64,000 nucleotides of DNA from Quadrisphaera sp. INWT6 (lineage in GTDB: Bacteria > Actinomycetota > Actinomycetes > Actinomycetales > Quadrisphaeraceae). The DNA lies in assembly GCF_015390235.1 (NCBI RefSeq), contig NZ_VUOH01000001.1, forward strand, positions 496,001 through 560,000. The letters are read 5' to 3'. The notes below the pieces were generated by a model. The model saw nothing but the letters and a program-made list of their open reading frames with translations, searched no databases and was not told where the DNA came from. Each line of letters opens with the position of its first letter. Position 1 is the stretch's first letter. The position numbers and the translations under genes were made by a program. Of the stretch, positions 42,200-52,486 are shown in pieces.

Positions 42200-42919
42200 T
42201 CAGGCCGTGCGGGCGAGCGACTCGGTCAGCCGCGTCGCCGCGGTCACCACGGCCTCGGCGTGCGAGCGGCCCGGCTGGCGCCCCAGGCGCTGCAGGGGGC
42301 CGGACACCGAGACGGCGGCCACGACCCGCCCCGAGGGGGAGCGCACCGGCGCCGAGACCGACGCCACGCCGTCCTCCCGCTCGGCGGCGGAGGAGGCCCA
42401 GCCGCGGCGCCGCACGGCGGCGAGCCCGGCGGCGGTGAAGGCGGCGCCCGCGAGGCCCCGGTGGAGGCGCTCGGGGTCCTCCCAGGCCAGCAGCACCTGG
42501 GCGGCCGAGCCCGCCAGCATCGACAGCGACGCCCCGACGGGCACCGAGTCGCGCAGGCCCGGGCCGGGGCGGTCGGCGGCCGCCACGCAGACCCGCAGGT
42601 CTCCCTGGCGGCGGTACAGCTGCGCGCTCTCGTGGGTGCCGTCGCGCAGGGCTGCCAGCACGGGGCCGGCGCTCGCCAGCAGCCGGTCCTCGCCGGCGGC
42701 CGCGGCCAGCTCGCCGAGGCGCGCGCCGAGGACGAACCTGCCCTGCAGGTCGCGCGCCGCGAGGCGGTGGTGCTCCAGGGCGACGGCCAGGCGGTGGGCC
42801 GTCGGGCGCGACAGGCCGGTGGTCGCCACGAGCTGCGCGAGGGAGGCCGGGCCGGCCTCCAGGGCGGCGAGCACCGCGACGGCCTTGTCCAGGACGCCGA
42901 CTCCGCTAGACTTGTCCAC
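42200..42919 (-). CDS. IclR-family regulator, NdgR/LtbR type
   Basis: 239 residues. The N-terminal winged helix ([41 protein letters not shown]) is followed by the IclR effector domain ([41 protein letters not shown]). A regulator of this kind divergent from leuCD is NdgR in Streptomyces and LtbR in Corynebacterium, which control leucine and other amino acid genes. It probably represses leuCD from the shared 99-bp region and may also act on itself. GTG at 42919. Confidence 0.9.
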   Translation of the reverse strand: MDKSSGVGVLDKAVAVLAALEAGPASLAQLVATTGLSRPTAHRLAVALEHHRLAARDLQGRFVLGARLGELAAAAGEDRLLASAGPVLAALRDGTHESAQLYRRQGDLRVCVAAADRPGPGLRDSVPVGASLSMLAGSAAQVLLAWEDPERLHRGLAGAAFTAAGLAAVRRRGWASSAAEREDGVASVSAPVRSPSGRVVAAVSVSGPLQRLGRQPGRSHAEAVVTAATRLTESLARTA

Positions 42920-43018
42920 GGCTCGATACTCCCGTCTCGCATGCTGAGAGCGCAACCGAACGCGCGGCAGCTGCCCGGCGGGCGACAGGTTCGTGGTGCT
43001 GATGCTTCGGAGGACGCT
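42920..43018. promoter_or_regulatory. Divergent regulatory region of the IclR regulator and leuCD
   Basis: 99 bp between two divergent starts. GGAGG (43009-43013) is the leuC ribosome site, 5 nt from its GTG. A GAGTAT hexamer on the minus strand lies 6 nt before the regulator start. By analogy with NdgR/LtbR the operator should be here; I see no confident palindrome and do not assign one. An ATG at 42941 in the leuC frame is open but would add 26 residues not expected in LeuC. Confidence 0.5.
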
Positions 43019-44446
43019 GTGGGACGCACGCTGGCGGAGAAGGTCTGGGACGCGCACGTCGTGCGCCAGGGAGCGGCGGGTGAGCCCGACCTGCTCTACA
43101 TCGACCTGCACCTGATCCACGAGGTCACCAGCCCCCAGGCCTTCGACGGCCTGCGCGAGGCCGGCCGGCCGGTGCGCCGTCCCGACCTGACGATCGCCAC
43201 CGAGGACCACAACATCCCCACGGTGGACATCGACAAGCCCATCGCCGACCTCGTCAGCCGCACCCAGGTCGACACGCTGCGCCGCAACGCCGCGGAGTTC
43301 GGCGTGCGCATCCACTCCCTGGGCGACCTCGACCAGGGCATCGTGCACGTCGTCGGCCCGCAGACCGGCCTGACCCAGCCGGGCATGACCGTCGTCTGCG
43401 GCGACTCCCACACCTCCACGCACGGCGCCTTCGGCGCGCTGGCGTTCGGCATCGGCACCTCCGAGGTCGAGCACGTGCTCGCCACGCAGACGCTGCCGCT
43501 GGCCCCGTTCAAGACCATGGCCATCACGGTCGACGGCGAGCTGCCCGAGGGCACCACCAGCAAGGACATCATCCTCGCGGTGATCGCCAAGATCGGCACC
43601 GGCGGCGGCCAGGGCTACGTCCTGGAGTACCGCGGCGAGGCGATCCGCGCGCTGTCCATGGAGTCGCGCCTGACCGTCTGCAACATGTCGATCGAGGCGG
43701 GCGCCCGCGCTGGCATGATCGCGCCCGACGAGAAGACCTTCGCCTACATCCAGGACAAGCCCCACGCCCCCAAGGGCGCCGAGTGGGACGCCGCCGTCGA
43801 GTGGTGGAGCACGCTGAAGACCGACGACGACGCCGTCTTCGACGCCGAGGTCGTCATCTCCGCGGCCGACCTCGAGCCCTTCGTCACCTGGGGCACCAAC
43901 CCCGGCCAGGGCGTGCCGCTGAGCGCGTCGGTGCCCGACCCCGAGCAGATGGCCGACGCCGGCGAGCGCGCCGCGGCGGAGCGCTCCCTGGAGTACATGG
44001 GCCTGGCCGCCGGCACCCCGATGCGCGAGATCGCCGTCGACACCGTCTTCATCGGCTCCTGCACCAACGGCCGCATCGAGGACCTGCGCATCGCCGCTGA
44101 CGTCCTCAAGGGCCGCAGGGTCGCCGACGGGGTGCGCCTCATGGTGGTGCCCGGCTCGGTGCGCGTGCGCCTGCAGGCCGTGGAGGAGGGCCTGGACCAG
44201 GTCTTCCTCGACGCCGGTGGCGAGTGGCGCGGCGCCGGCTGCTCCATGTGCCTGGGCATGAACCCCGACCAGCTCACCGTGGGGGAGCGGGCCGCCAGCA
44301 CCTCCAACCGCAACTTCGAGGGCCGCCAGGGCAAGGGCGGGCGCACCCACCTCGTCTCGGTGCCCGTGGCCGCCGCCACCGCCGTCCGCGGCACCCTGTC
44401 CAGCCCCGCCGACCTCGCTCCGGCCGCCCAGCCGGCCCTGGTCTGA
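43019..44446 (+). CDS. leuC: 3-isopropylmalate dehydratase, large subunit
   Basis: 475 residues starting [13 protein letters not shown]. [4Fe-4S] ligands are in [13 protein letters not shown] and [33 protein letters not shown] and the [19 protein letters not shown] tail are conserved. With LeuD it isomerises 2- to 3-isopropylmalate, and probably citramalate in the CimA route. GTG 43019 is supported by GGAGG 5 nt upstream and by family N-termini. Confidence 0.97.
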   Translation: MGRTLAEKVWDAHVVRQGAAGEPDLLYIDLHLIHEVTSPQAFDGLREAGRPVRRPDLTIATEDHNIPTVDIDKPIADLVSRTQVDTLRRNAAEFGVRIHSLGDLDQGIVHVVGPQTGLTQPGMTVVCGDSHTSTHGAFGALAFGIGTSEVEHVLATQTLPLAPFKTMAITVDGELPEGTTSKDIILAVIAKIGTGGGQGYVLEYRGEAIRALSMESRLTVCNMSIEAGARAGMIAPDEKTFAYIQDKPHAPKGAEWDAAVEWWSTLKTDDDAVFDAEVVISAADLEPFVTWGTNPGQGVPLSASVPDPEQMADAGERAAAERSLEYMGLAAGTPMREIAVDTVFIGSCTNGRIEDLRIAADVLKGRRVADGVRLMVVPGSVRVRLQAVEEGLDQVFLDAGGEWRGAGCSMCLGMNPDQLTVGERAASTSNRNFEGRQGKGGRTHLVSVPVAAATAVRGTLSSPADLAPAAQPALV

Positions 44447-44475
44447 GCCGACCCCTCCGGAAGAGGAGCAGAACC

Positions 44476-45081
44476 GTGGCCCTGGAGCCCTTCACCACCC
44501 ACACCGGCGTCGGCGTGCCGCTGCGCCGCAGCAACGTCGACACCGACCAGATCATCCCGGCGGTGTACCTCAAGCGGGTCACCAAGACCGGCTTCGAGGA
44601 CGGCCTCTTCGCCGCGTGGCGCAACGACGAGTCGTTCGTCCTGAACCAGGAGCCCTTCCGCGCCGGCTCGGTGCTGGTGGCGGGCCCCGACTTCGGCACC
44701 GGCTCCTCCCGCGAGCACGCGGTGTGGGCCCTCAAGGACTACGGCTTCCGCGTCGTCCTGAGCTCCCGCTTCGCCGACATCTTCCGCGGCAACTCCGGCA
44801 AGCAGGGCCTGCTCGCCGGGCAGATGGCGCAGGACGACGTCGAGCTGCTGTGGAAGCTCCTCGAGAACGAGCCCGGCGCGCAGGTGACCGTCGACCTCGA
44901 GGCGCGCACCGCCACCTGCGGCACCTCGGTGTTCTCCTTCCAGGTCGACGACTACACCCGCTGGCGCCTCATGGAGGGCCTGGACGACATCGGCCTGACC
45001 CTGCGCCACGAGGACGCGATCGACGCGTTCGAGGCCGAGCGCCCGAGCTGGAAGCCCAAGACGCTCCCGGTGCTCTCCTGA
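44476..45081 (+). CDS. leuD: 3-isopropylmalate dehydratase, small subunit
   Basis: 201 residues. [37 protein letters not shown] and [18 protein letters not shown] are the swivel-domain signatures. GTG at 44476 with AGAGGAG upstream; 29 bp after leuC, so in one operon. Followed by a strong hairpin. Confidence 0.97.
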   Translation: MALEPFTTHTGVGVPLRRSNVDTDQIIPAVYLKRVTKTGFEDGLFAAWRNDESFVLNQEPFRAGSVLVAGPDFGTGSSREHAVWALKDYGFRVVLSSRFADIFRGNSGKQGLLAGQMAQDDVELLWKLLENEPGAQVTVDLEARTATCGTSVFSFQVDDYTRWRLMEGLDDIGLTLRHEDAIDAFEAERPSWKPKTLPVLS

Positions 45082-45110
45082 CGGCTGGCTGAGCAGCGTC
45101 CGACGGGGCG

Positions 45111-45147
45111 GGGCGGTGATCGCGGAGTGAGTCCGCGGTCACCGCCC
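45111..45147 (+). terminator. Terminator after leuCD
   Basis: A 16-bp stem (45111-45126 with 45132-45147) with one U-G wobble and a 5-nt loop GTGAG, then GTTCTGT. It begins 29 bp after the leuD stop. Confidence 0.8.
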
Positions 45148-45157
45148 GTTCTGTCCG

Positions 45158-45179
45158 GGTGCAGACCTGGTGCAGACTT
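45158..45179 (+). repeat. 11-bp direct repeat upstream of murA
   Basis: GGTGCAGACCT is followed directly by GGTGCAGACTT. It lies between the leuCD terminator and murA, in the likely promoter region; CAGACT within the second copy could be a -10, giving a leader of about 80 nt before murA. Confidence 0.5.
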
Positions 45180-45262
45180 GCTCGACGCCCGGGCTGCCGC
45201 CGGGACGGCGCGGCGCTGGACCGAGCGGCACCAGCCGCCGGGGGGCGAACACGAGGGGACCG

Positions 45263-46582
45263 ATGAGCAGCACTCTGACCGTGACCGGAGGCGTGCCCCT
45301 CAAGGGCACCGTCGCCGTGCGGGGCGCCAAGAACTTCGTGACGAAGGCGATGGTCGCGTCCCTGCTGGGTGAGACCACCAGCCGCCTGCGCAACGTGCCG
45401 GCCATCAGCGACGTCGCCGTCGTGCGGGGCCTGCTGGAGCTGCACGGCGTGCGCGTGTCCGAGGGCGCCGAGGACGGCGAGCTCGTGCTCGACCCGGCCG
45501 ACGTCGAGGTGGCCGCCGTGGCCGACATCGACGCCCACGCCGGCTCCAGCCGCATCCCGGTGCTTTTCTGCGGCCCGCTCGTGCACCGCCTCGGCGAGGC
45601 GTTCATCCCCGACCTGGGCGGCTGCCGCATCGGCGACCGGCCCATCAACTACCACCTCGACGTGCTGCGCCAGTTCGGCGCCGTGGTCGACAAGCGCCCC
45701 TCCGGCATCGCGCTGACGGCTCCCCGCCGGCTGCGCGGCACCCGGCTGGAGCTGCCCTACCCCAGCGTCGGCACCACCGAGCAGGTGCTGCTCACCGCGG
45801 TGCGCGCCGAGGGCGTCACCGAGCTGCGCAACGCGGCCGTCGAGCCCGAGGTCCTCGACCTCATCGCGGTGCTGCAGAAGATGGGCGCGATCATCAGCGT
45901 CGACACCGACCGCGTGATCCGCATCGAGGGCGTCGACTCCCTCACCGGGTACGAGCACCGCGCCCTGCCCGACCGCATCGAGGCGGCCTCCTGGGGCGCG
46001 GCGGCGCTGGCCACCGGCGGTGACGTCTACGTCGAGGGCGCTCGCCAGCCCGACATGATGACCTTCCTCAACACCTTCCGGAAGATCGGCGGCGCCTTCG
46101 ACGTCGACGACTCCGGCATCCGCTTCTCCCACCCCGGCGGCCCGCTGCGCTCCATCGCGCTCGAGACCGACGTGCACCCCGGCTTCATGACCGACTGGCA
46201 GCAGCCGCTCGTCGTGGCCCTCACCCAGGCGCAGGGCCTCTCGATCCTGCACGAGACGGTCTACGAGAACCGGCTGGGCTTCACCGACGCCCTCGTGCGC
46301 ATGGGCGCCACCATCCAGGTCTACCGCGAGTGCCTGGGCTCCACGCCGTGCCGCTTCGGCGCGCAGGACTTCCGCCACTCCGCCGTCGTGTCCGGGCCCA
46401 CCCGCCTGCAGGGCGCCGACATCACCGTGCCGGACCTGCGCGGCGGCTTCAGCCAGCTGATCGCGGCGCTCGCCGCCGACGGCACCTCCCGCGTGCACGG
46501 CATCGACCTCATCGACCGCGGCTACGAGCACTTCGCCGACAAGCTGTCCGGCCTCGGCGCGCAGGCCGTCCGCGAGGAGTAG
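45263..46582 (+). CDS. murA: UDP-N-acetylglucosamine 1-carboxyvinyltransferase
   Basis: 439 residues. RGAKNFVTKAMVASLLGET at the start, the PEP-binding Cys in DLGGCRIGDRPINYH (about residue 119), and RAEGVTELRNAAVEPEV and DIRGGFS-like PDLRGGFSQLIAAL are conserved. It transfers enolpyruvate to UDP-GlcNAc, the first committed step of peptidoglycan synthesis. In many actinobacteria a hup (HU) gene lies between leuD and murA; none is found in 45082-45262. ATG 45263 has GAGGGG upstream. A longer frame from 45170 lacks family similarity. Confidence 0.95.
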   Translation: MSSTLTVTGGVPLKGTVAVRGAKNFVTKAMVASLLGETTSRLRNVPAISDVAVVRGLLELHGVRVSEGAEDGELVLDPADVEVAAVADIDAHAGSSRIPVLFCGPLVHRLGEAFIPDLGGCRIGDRPINYHLDVLRQFGAVVDKRPSGIALTAPRRLRGTRLELPYPSVGTTEQVLLTAVRAEGVTELRNAAVEPEVLDLIAVLQKMGAIISVDTDRVIRIEGVDSLTGYEHRALPDRIEAASWGAAALATGGDVYVEGARQPDMMTFLNTFRKIGGAFDVDDSGIRFSHPGGPLRSIALETDVHPGFMTDWQQPLVVALTQAQGLSILHETVYENRLGFTDALVRMGATIQVYRECLGSTPCRFGAQDFRHSAVVSGPTRLQGADITVPDLRGGFSQLIAALAADGTSRVHGIDLIDRGYEHFADKLSGLGAQAVREE

Positions 46583-46615
46583 CCGGGCCGACCCGGCCGC
46601 AGCCGGTCTCGCGCC

Positions 46616-47275
46616 TCAGGCGCAGGCGGGGCGGGCGCGGGCCAGCAGCGCGGTGGTCCGCGGCCCGACCCCGAGCGCGAGCGCCTGCTCGAGCTCGGCG
46701 GGGGTGTCGACGTCCCGGCGCAGCCGGGTCAGCCCGAGGCCGACGGCGCGGGCCCCGTCGCGCCGGTGCGCGAGCGCCGACCCCGGCCCGAACCGCGGGT
46801 GCAGCTCCCCGGCCGACCGGGCGGCGAGGAGCACCGTCCCGGTGCCCTCGGCGTCCAGCACGGTCGCCTGGCGACCGCGCGCGAGCACCGGTGCGGCCTC
46901 GGCCAGGGCAGCGGCCAGCTCGTCCGGGCGCACGCAGGGGACGTCGGCCAGCAGGACGGCGACGGGGCCGCCACCGCCGGTGGCCCCCAGCGCGGCGAGG
47001 CCGTCGGCCAGGGCGGGGAGCAGGCCGCTGCCCGGGCCGCTCTCCGGCACCACGACCGCCCCGAGGGCCGCCAGGCGCTCGCCGCGGCCGACGTCGGAGC
47101 ACACGACGTGCACCGAGGCGACCGCCGGGCAGGCCAGCGCGCCCTCGACGCTGTCGAGGGCGATCGCCTCCGGCAGGCCCGGCACGCGCTGCAGCACGGC
47201 CCCGAGCCGGCTCTTCGCGCCCAGCCCGCCCTTGACGGGCATCACCAGGCGCCACCCGGGAGCAGCGTCGACCAC
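46616..47275 (-). CDS. cofC: Phosphoenolpyruvate/2-phospholactate guanylyltransferase (F420 biosynthesis)
   Basis: 219 residues from a GTG at 47275. LVMPVKGGLGAKSRLG is the nucleotide-binding start of the CofC/FbiD family, and VAVLLADVPCVRPDELA and PGSALAHRRDGARAVG follow in order. It activates phosphoenolpyruvate (or 2-phospholactate) with GTP for assembly of coenzyme F420, a deazaflavin redox cofactor. In actinobacteria the protein is often called FbiD. CAGGAT (47282-47287 on the minus strand) lies 6 nt before the start. Other F420 genes are not in the window. Confidence 0.92.
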   Translation of the reverse strand: MVDAAPGWRLVMPVKGGLGAKSRLGAVLQRVPGLPEAIALDSVEGALACPAVASVHVVCSDVGRGERLAALGAVVVPESGPGSGLLPALADGLAALGATGGGGPVAVLLADVPCVRPDELAAALAEAAPVLARGRQATVLDAEGTGTVLLAARSAGELHPRFGPGSALAHRRDGARAVGLGLTRLRRDVDTPAELEQALALGVGPRTTALLARARPACA

Positions 47276-47406
47276 CCCGCGATCCTGCCAGGGCCGGGGC
47301 CCCACCACCCGTCCCCACCCGCCCGCACCCGTCCGCGGCCGAGCCGCGCCCTGCGCCTGCAGAGCACCCGCAGAGCACCTGCCGAGCAGCCGGGGGGCCG
47401 TCCCAC

Positions 47407-47412
47407 TAGCCT
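47407..47412 (+). promoter_or_regulatory. -10 element of the leaderless plsC-gpsA promoter
   Basis: TAGCCT ends 8 nt before the GTG at 47421. Confidence 0.5.
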
Positions 47413-47420
47413 GACCGCCC

Positions 47421-48179
47421 GTGGCACTGGTGCAGCGCGGGCTCGGTCTCCCGCTCGGAACGGCGGCCGTCGTGGTCCGCGGCGTGCTCCGCTCGGTCTC
47501 TCGGCCGAGCTGGCGCGGTCTGGAGCACCTGCCCGACGGCGGCTGCGTCATCGCGGCCAACCACGTCTCCTGGCTCGACCCGGTGACCCTGGCCGACGTG
47601 CTGGTGGCCTCCGGCCCCGTCCCCCGCATCCTCGCCAAGGAGAGCCTCTTCCGGGTGCCGCTGCTGGGAGCCCTGCTGCGCGTCATGCGCGGGGTGCCGG
47701 TGCACCGCGGCGGTGGTGACGCGGGCCGCGCCCTGCAGAGCGCCGCCGAGGCCGTCGAGGCCGGTGACCGGGTCGTGATCTTCACCGACGGCACGCTGAC
47801 CAAGGACCCCGAGGGCTGGCCGATGGTCGGCAAGACCGGCGCCGCGCGCCTGGCCCTGACCACGGGTGCGCCGGTCGTGCCGCTGGCGCAGTGGGGGCCC
47901 CAGCAGCTGCTGCCGCGCACGGGCCGCCCCAAGCCGTGGCCGCGCCCGCGGATGCAGGTGCTCGTGGGCCCGCCCGTCGACCTGTCGGCGTTCCGCGGCC
48001 GCCCGCTCACCCAGACGGTGCTGCGCGAGGCGACCGAGGTCGTCGTCGACGCCGTCGCCCAGCAGCTGTCCGAGCTCCGGGGCCTCCCGGTGCCGCCCCG
48101 GTGGGACCCGCGCACGCAGTCCCGCCGTCCCGCGGCGGCGCCCGCCGCCGCGCGTCCCGAGGTCGAGGGGACCCCGTGA
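47421..48179 (+). CDS. plsC: 1-acyl-sn-glycerol-3-phosphate acyltransferase (PlsC family)
   Basis: 252 residues. The HX4D motif is NHVSWLDP (about residue 50), followed by AKESLFRVPLLGALLR, a GVPVHRG segment and FTDGTLTKDP in place of the usual FPEGTRS, then GAPVVPLAQWG. It acylates lysophosphatidate at the membrane. Overlaps gpsA by four bases; together they supply glycerol-3-phosphate and early phospholipids. Confidence 0.92.
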   Translation: MALVQRGLGLPLGTAAVVVRGVLRSVSRPSWRGLEHLPDGGCVIAANHVSWLDPVTLADVLVASGPVPRILAKESLFRVPLLGALLRVMRGVPVHRGGGDAGRALQSAAEAVEAGDRVVIFTDGTLTKDPEGWPMVGKTGAARLALTTGAPVVPLAQWGPQQLLPRTGRPKPWPRPRMQVLVGPPVDLSAFRGRPLTQTVLREATEVVVDAVAQQLSELRGLPVPPRWDPRTQSRRPAAAPAAARPEVEGTP

Positions 48180-49294
48180 GCACCCCCGTCACCAGCCAGC
48201 AGCCCGACGGCGCCCCCGAGCCCGCCGGCCGCCGCGTCGCCGTCCTCGGCGCCGGCAGCTGGGGCACCACGTTCGCGCAGCTCGTGGCCGACGCCGACCC
48301 GCGCGCCCGCGTGGTGGTGTGGGGCCGCGACCCGGTCGTGGTGGAGGAGATCGCGTCGTCGTCGGCCAACTCGGCCTACCTGCCCGGCCTGCGGCTGCCC
48401 GCCGGGGTCACGGCGACCACCGACCTCGCCGAGGCCCTGCGCGACGTCGACGACGTGGTGCTGGCGGTCCCCGTCCAGCGGCTGCGCGGCGTGCTCACCA
48501 CGGCGCTGCCCCACCTCGAGGCCGGGGCGCGGCGCTCGGGCCGGGTGCCCGTCTTCGTCAGCCTGCTCAAGGGGCTCGAGGTCGACACCCACCTGCGCGT
48601 GAGCCAGCTGGTCGAGGAGGTGCTGGCGCCCGTCGCGGACGCCGGCTCGGGCGGCGCCGGCGGTCCGGTGCCCTACGCCGTCGTCTCCGGACCCAACCTG
48701 GCGCGCGAGATCGCCGAGCGCCGCCCGTGCGCCACGGTGGTCGCCTCGACCGACCCCGAGGTCGCCGACCGCACCGCGGCCCTGTGCGCCACCGACTACT
48801 TCCGGCCCTTCACCACGGTCGACGTCATCGGGGTCGAGGTCGCCGGTGCGGCCAAGAACCTGCTCGCGGTCGGCGTCGGCCTCGCCGAGGGCCTGGGGCT
48901 GGGCGACAACGCCAAGGCGTCCGTCATCGCCCTCGGCCTCGCCGAGGTGACCCGCCTGGTCGTCGCGCTCGGGGGGGCGGCCTCCACCGTGGCCGGGCTG
49001 GCCGGGGCGGGCGACGCGTTCGCCACCTGCGCCTCGACCCTGTCGCGCAACCACCGGCTCGGGGTCGGGCTCTCCCAGGGCCGGCCGCTGGCGGACGTGC
49101 TCGCCACCCTCGGCGGCACCGCGGAGGCCGTGGGCACCGCGCGCTCCATCAGCGCGATGGCCGACGACGCCGGCGTGGCGATGGGCGTGGTGGAGCAGGT
49201 GGCCGCCGTGCTCGTCGAGGGCCGCGACCCCCGTGACGCCGCGCTGCACCTGCTCTCCCAGCCGCTGCGCGACGAGCGGCTGCGCCGGGCCTGA
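48176..49294 (+). CDS. gpsA: Glycerol-3-phosphate dehydrogenase [NAD(P)+]
   Basis: 372 residues. Dinucleotide motif VLGAGSWGTTFAQ near residue 23-35; SGPNLAREIAERRPCATVVAS; GVEVAGAAKNLLAVGVG with the catalytic Lys; and GLAGAGDAFATCAS are conserved. It reduces dihydroxyacetone phosphate to sn-glycerol-3-phosphate for lipids. Start GTG overlaps the plsC stop. Convergent with the histidine kinase gene, 14 bp apart. Confidence 0.96.
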   Translation: MSTPVTSQQPDGAPEPAGRRVAVLGAGSWGTTFAQLVADADPRARVVVWGRDPVVVEEIASSSANSAYLPGLRLPAGVTATTDLAEALRDVDDVVLAVPVQRLRGVLTTALPHLEAGARRSGRVPVFVSLLKGLEVDTHLRVSQLVEEVLAPVADAGSGGAGGPVPYAVVSGPNLAREIAERRPCATVVASTDPEVADRTAALCATDYFRPFTTVDVIGVEVAGAAKNLLAVGVGLAEGLGLGDNAKASVIALGLAEVTRLVVALGGAASTVAGLAGAGDAFATCASTLSRNHRLGVGLSQGRPLADVLATLGGTAEAVGTARSISAMADDAGVAMGVVEQVAAVLVEGRDPRDAALHLLSQPLRDERLRRA

Positions 49295-49308
49295 CGCCGG
49301 CCGGTCGG

Positions 49309-50760
49309 TCAGCCGGCTGCGCCGGGGAGCACCACGCGGACCTGCGCCCCGCCGAGGGCGGGGTCGCTCGCCAGCGACAGCCGGCCGCCGTGGTCGCTGA
49401 CGACGGCGGCGACGATCGCGAGCCCCAGGCCCGCGCCACCGCCCGAGCGGGTGCGGGCCGCGTCGCCCCGGGTGAAGCGCTCGGTGGCGGTGGCGGCGAG
49501 CTCCGGGGGGAAGCCCCGGCCGTCGTCGGCCACCACGAGCTCCACCGAGCCCGGGGCGGCCAGAGCGGTGCGCACCTGCACCCGCGAGGCCCCGGCGGCC
49601 TCGGCGTTCGCCACGAGGTTGGTGAGCAGGCGGCCGAGCGCGCGCTCGTCGCCGTCGACCACCACCTCCGGACCGCTGACCTCGACCACGACGGGGTGCG
49701 CGGCCGCCAGCCGGGGGGCCTCCCGCTGCGCGAGCGCCCCCAGGGCCACGGGCGCCCGGTGCCCGCCGCCGTGCTCGGCGGAGGCCAGCACCAGCAGGTC
49801 CTGGGCGAGGTGCTCGAGGCGCTCCGCCTCGCCGAGGGCGGCCTGCAGCGACTCGACCGCGTCCTCGGGCAGGCGGTCACCGAGCCGCAGCGCGAGCTCG
49901 AGCTCGCCGCGGAGCACCGCGATGGGCGTGCGCAGCTCGTGGGCGGCGTCGTCGACGAACTCGCGCTCGCGCCGCACCGCCACCTCGAGGCGGTCGAGCA
50001 TCCGGTTCAGGGTGCGGGCGAGGACGGCCACCTCGTCGGTCCCCGGCGGCTGGGGGAGCCGCTGGCCGACGTCGGCGGGGGAGATCTGCGCGGCGCGGCG
50101 GGTGAGCGAGGCCACCGGCCGCAGCGCCGCGCCCGCGAGCAGCCACCCGGCCAGGCCCAGGCTGGCCACCAGCAGGGGGGCACCCGCGAGGAAGAGCAGC
50201 ACCAGCCGCGCCTCGGCCTCGTCGAGCTCGCGCATGCGGGTGCCCACCACGAGCACGGACCCCTCGCCGGGCACGGAGACGGCGGTGGCCTGCCACCGCA
50301 CGCGCCCCTGCCCGCGGACCTCCAGGCTGCCGCTGGCCGAGCCGGACGCCCGCGCCTGCGCGAGGTCGGCCGCCGGGAGGAAGGCCGCCTCCGAGGGGCG
50401 CCCACCGGGGGAGTCCGCCGGTGCGGTCGCGGCCGCCCCGGAGCTGCCGGGCTGCGCCTCGCGGTCCAGGGAGCGGGCGTCCTGCGAGGCCTCCACGAGG
50501 TCGTCGCGGGCGTCGACCAGCTCCGCGAGCCCGTCCTGGCGGACGACCCCGACGTCGCCGCGTCCGAGGGCCTGCTGGAGCACCGAGGTGCGCGTGGCCA
50601 GCGCGGAGTCGACGGCGGCGTCGAACTGGCGGTCGGTGGCCAGCGCCAGCAGCCCGACGGCCGCGGCGATGACGACGGCGACCGCGGCGGCGAACAGCAC
50701 CGCCAGGCGGGCCCGCAGCGCGGCGGGGAGGAGCTTCACGACGCGCCGGGGCCGGTTCAC
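49309..50760 (-). CDS. Two-component sensor histidine kinase
   Basis: 483 residues from a GTG at 50760 (VNRPRRVVKLLPAALRARLA). One transmembrane helix, an extracytoplasmic domain of about 140 residues, a second helix (LLFLAGAPLLVASLGLAGWLL), HAMP, then HisKA with EFVDDAAHELRTPIAVLRGE (phospho-His), N box LTNLVANAEAAG, G1 VADDGRGFP and G2 GAGLGLAIV. Its response regulator is encoded divergently at 50916, not in the same operon. The external domain shows no motif I recognise, so the signal is unknown. The frame is open up to 50871; ATG 50805 is an alternative start. Confidence 0.92.
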   Translation of the reverse strand: MNRPRRVVKLLPAALRARLAVLFAAAVAVVIAAAVGLLALATDRQFDAAVDSALATRTSVLQQALGRGDVGVVRQDGLAELVDARDDLVEASQDARSLDREAQPGSSGAAATAPADSPGGRPSEAAFLPAADLAQARASGSASGSLEVRGQGRVRWQATAVSVPGEGSVLVVGTRMRELDEAEARLVLLFLAGAPLLVASLGLAGWLLAGAALRPVASLTRRAAQISPADVGQRLPQPPGTDEVAVLARTLNRMLDRLEVAVRREREFVDDAAHELRTPIAVLRGELELALRLGDRLPEDAVESLQAALGEAERLEHLAQDLLVLASAEHGGGHRAPVALGALAQREAPRLAAAHPVVVEVSGPEVVVDGDERALGRLLTNLVANAEAAGASRVQVRTALAAPGSVELVVADDGRGFPPELAATATERFTRGDAARTRSGGGAGLGLAIVAAVVSDHGGRLSLASDPALGGAQVRVVLPGAAG

Positions 50761-50915
50761 CGCTTCGTCATCCTGCACGGGGCACTCTCTTCCCAGACCC
50801 TGCATGACAGGGCGTTCAGCGACCTCCCAGGAAAGGAGGTGCGGGACGCCTCCCCGGGAGCCCGGGGCCACCGAGAGGACACCATGACACCGCGTCAGCG
50901 CGAGCGGGTGCCCTC

Positions 50916-51625
<710 letters not shown>

Positions 51626-51629
<4 letters not shown>

Positions 51630-52486
51630 GCGGCCGCAGCACCGCCCTGCGGGCCGCCGGCGCGCTCGCGGCCGCCGCTGCGGTCGGTCACGCGGGCCCC
51701 GCCGTCCTGGGCCGCGGCGGCTGGCGCCGGCACGCCGCCCCCGGCCTGCTGGGCGTCGGCGCCCCCGGCGGCGTGGCGCTCACCTTCGACGACGGGCCCC
51801 ACCCCGAGGGGACCCCCGCCGTCCGGCGGGCCCTGGACGACCTCGGCGTCCGCGCCACCTTCTTCGTGCTCGGCAGCCAGGTGCGCCGCCACCCCGGCGC
51901 CGTCGCCTCCCTGCTCGCCGACGGCCACGAGGTGGCCCTGCACGGGTTCGAGCACCGCAACCACCTCTCCCGCACCGCGCCGGCCCTCACCGCCGACCTG
52001 CGCCGGGCCCGCGCCGCCGTGCTGGCCGACGCCGTGGCCGCCGACGTCGGCCAGGAGCCCCACGAGGTGGCCCGCTGGCTGCGCTTCACGCGGCCGCCCT
52101 ACGGCGCCGTCTCCGGCGGCACCCTGTGGGCCGCCCACCGCCTGGGGCTGCGTCCGGTGCTCTGGACGGCGTGGGGCCGCGACTGGCTCGCCCGCGCCCC
52201 CGACCAGGTGGCCGGCACCGTGCTGGCCGACCTGCTGCGCGACGCCCCCGGTCCGACCGGGGGCGGCGGCACCGTGCTCCTGCACGACTCCGACTGCACC
52301 TCGGTGCCCGGCTCGTGGCGCGCCACGGCCGCCGCGCTGCCCCGCATCGTCGAGGCCGTCCGCGAGCGCGGCTGGGAGGTCCGGCGCCTGGCCGAGCACC
52401 TCGACGGCGCCCGCCCGTCCAGCGCTCCGGCGACCGACGGGGACCGCAGCCCGAGCGCTCCGACCACCGGCGGGGGAGACCGGTGA
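51626..52486 (+). CDS. Polysaccharide deacetylase (NodB homology, CE4)
   Basis: 286 residues. Five CE4 motifs are visible: TFDDGPHPEGT (catalytic base and metal Asp), HGFEHRNH (metal His pair, spaced differently from the usual HSxxH), FTRPPYGAVS, LWTAWGRDW and VLLHDSD (catalytic His). An N-terminal hydrophobic Ala-rich stretch may be a signal or anchor. It would remove N-acetyl groups from a wall or extracellular glycan. Coupled by GTGA overlaps to the response regulator before and a DMT protein after. The tail is Pro/Ser/Thr/Gly-rich. Confidence 0.92.

Noticed and set aside
42941..43018. Leader peptide or longer start for leuC at ATG 42941
   Set aside because: The frame runs into leuC without a stop and is not rich in leucine; a GGAGG site supports GTG 43019.
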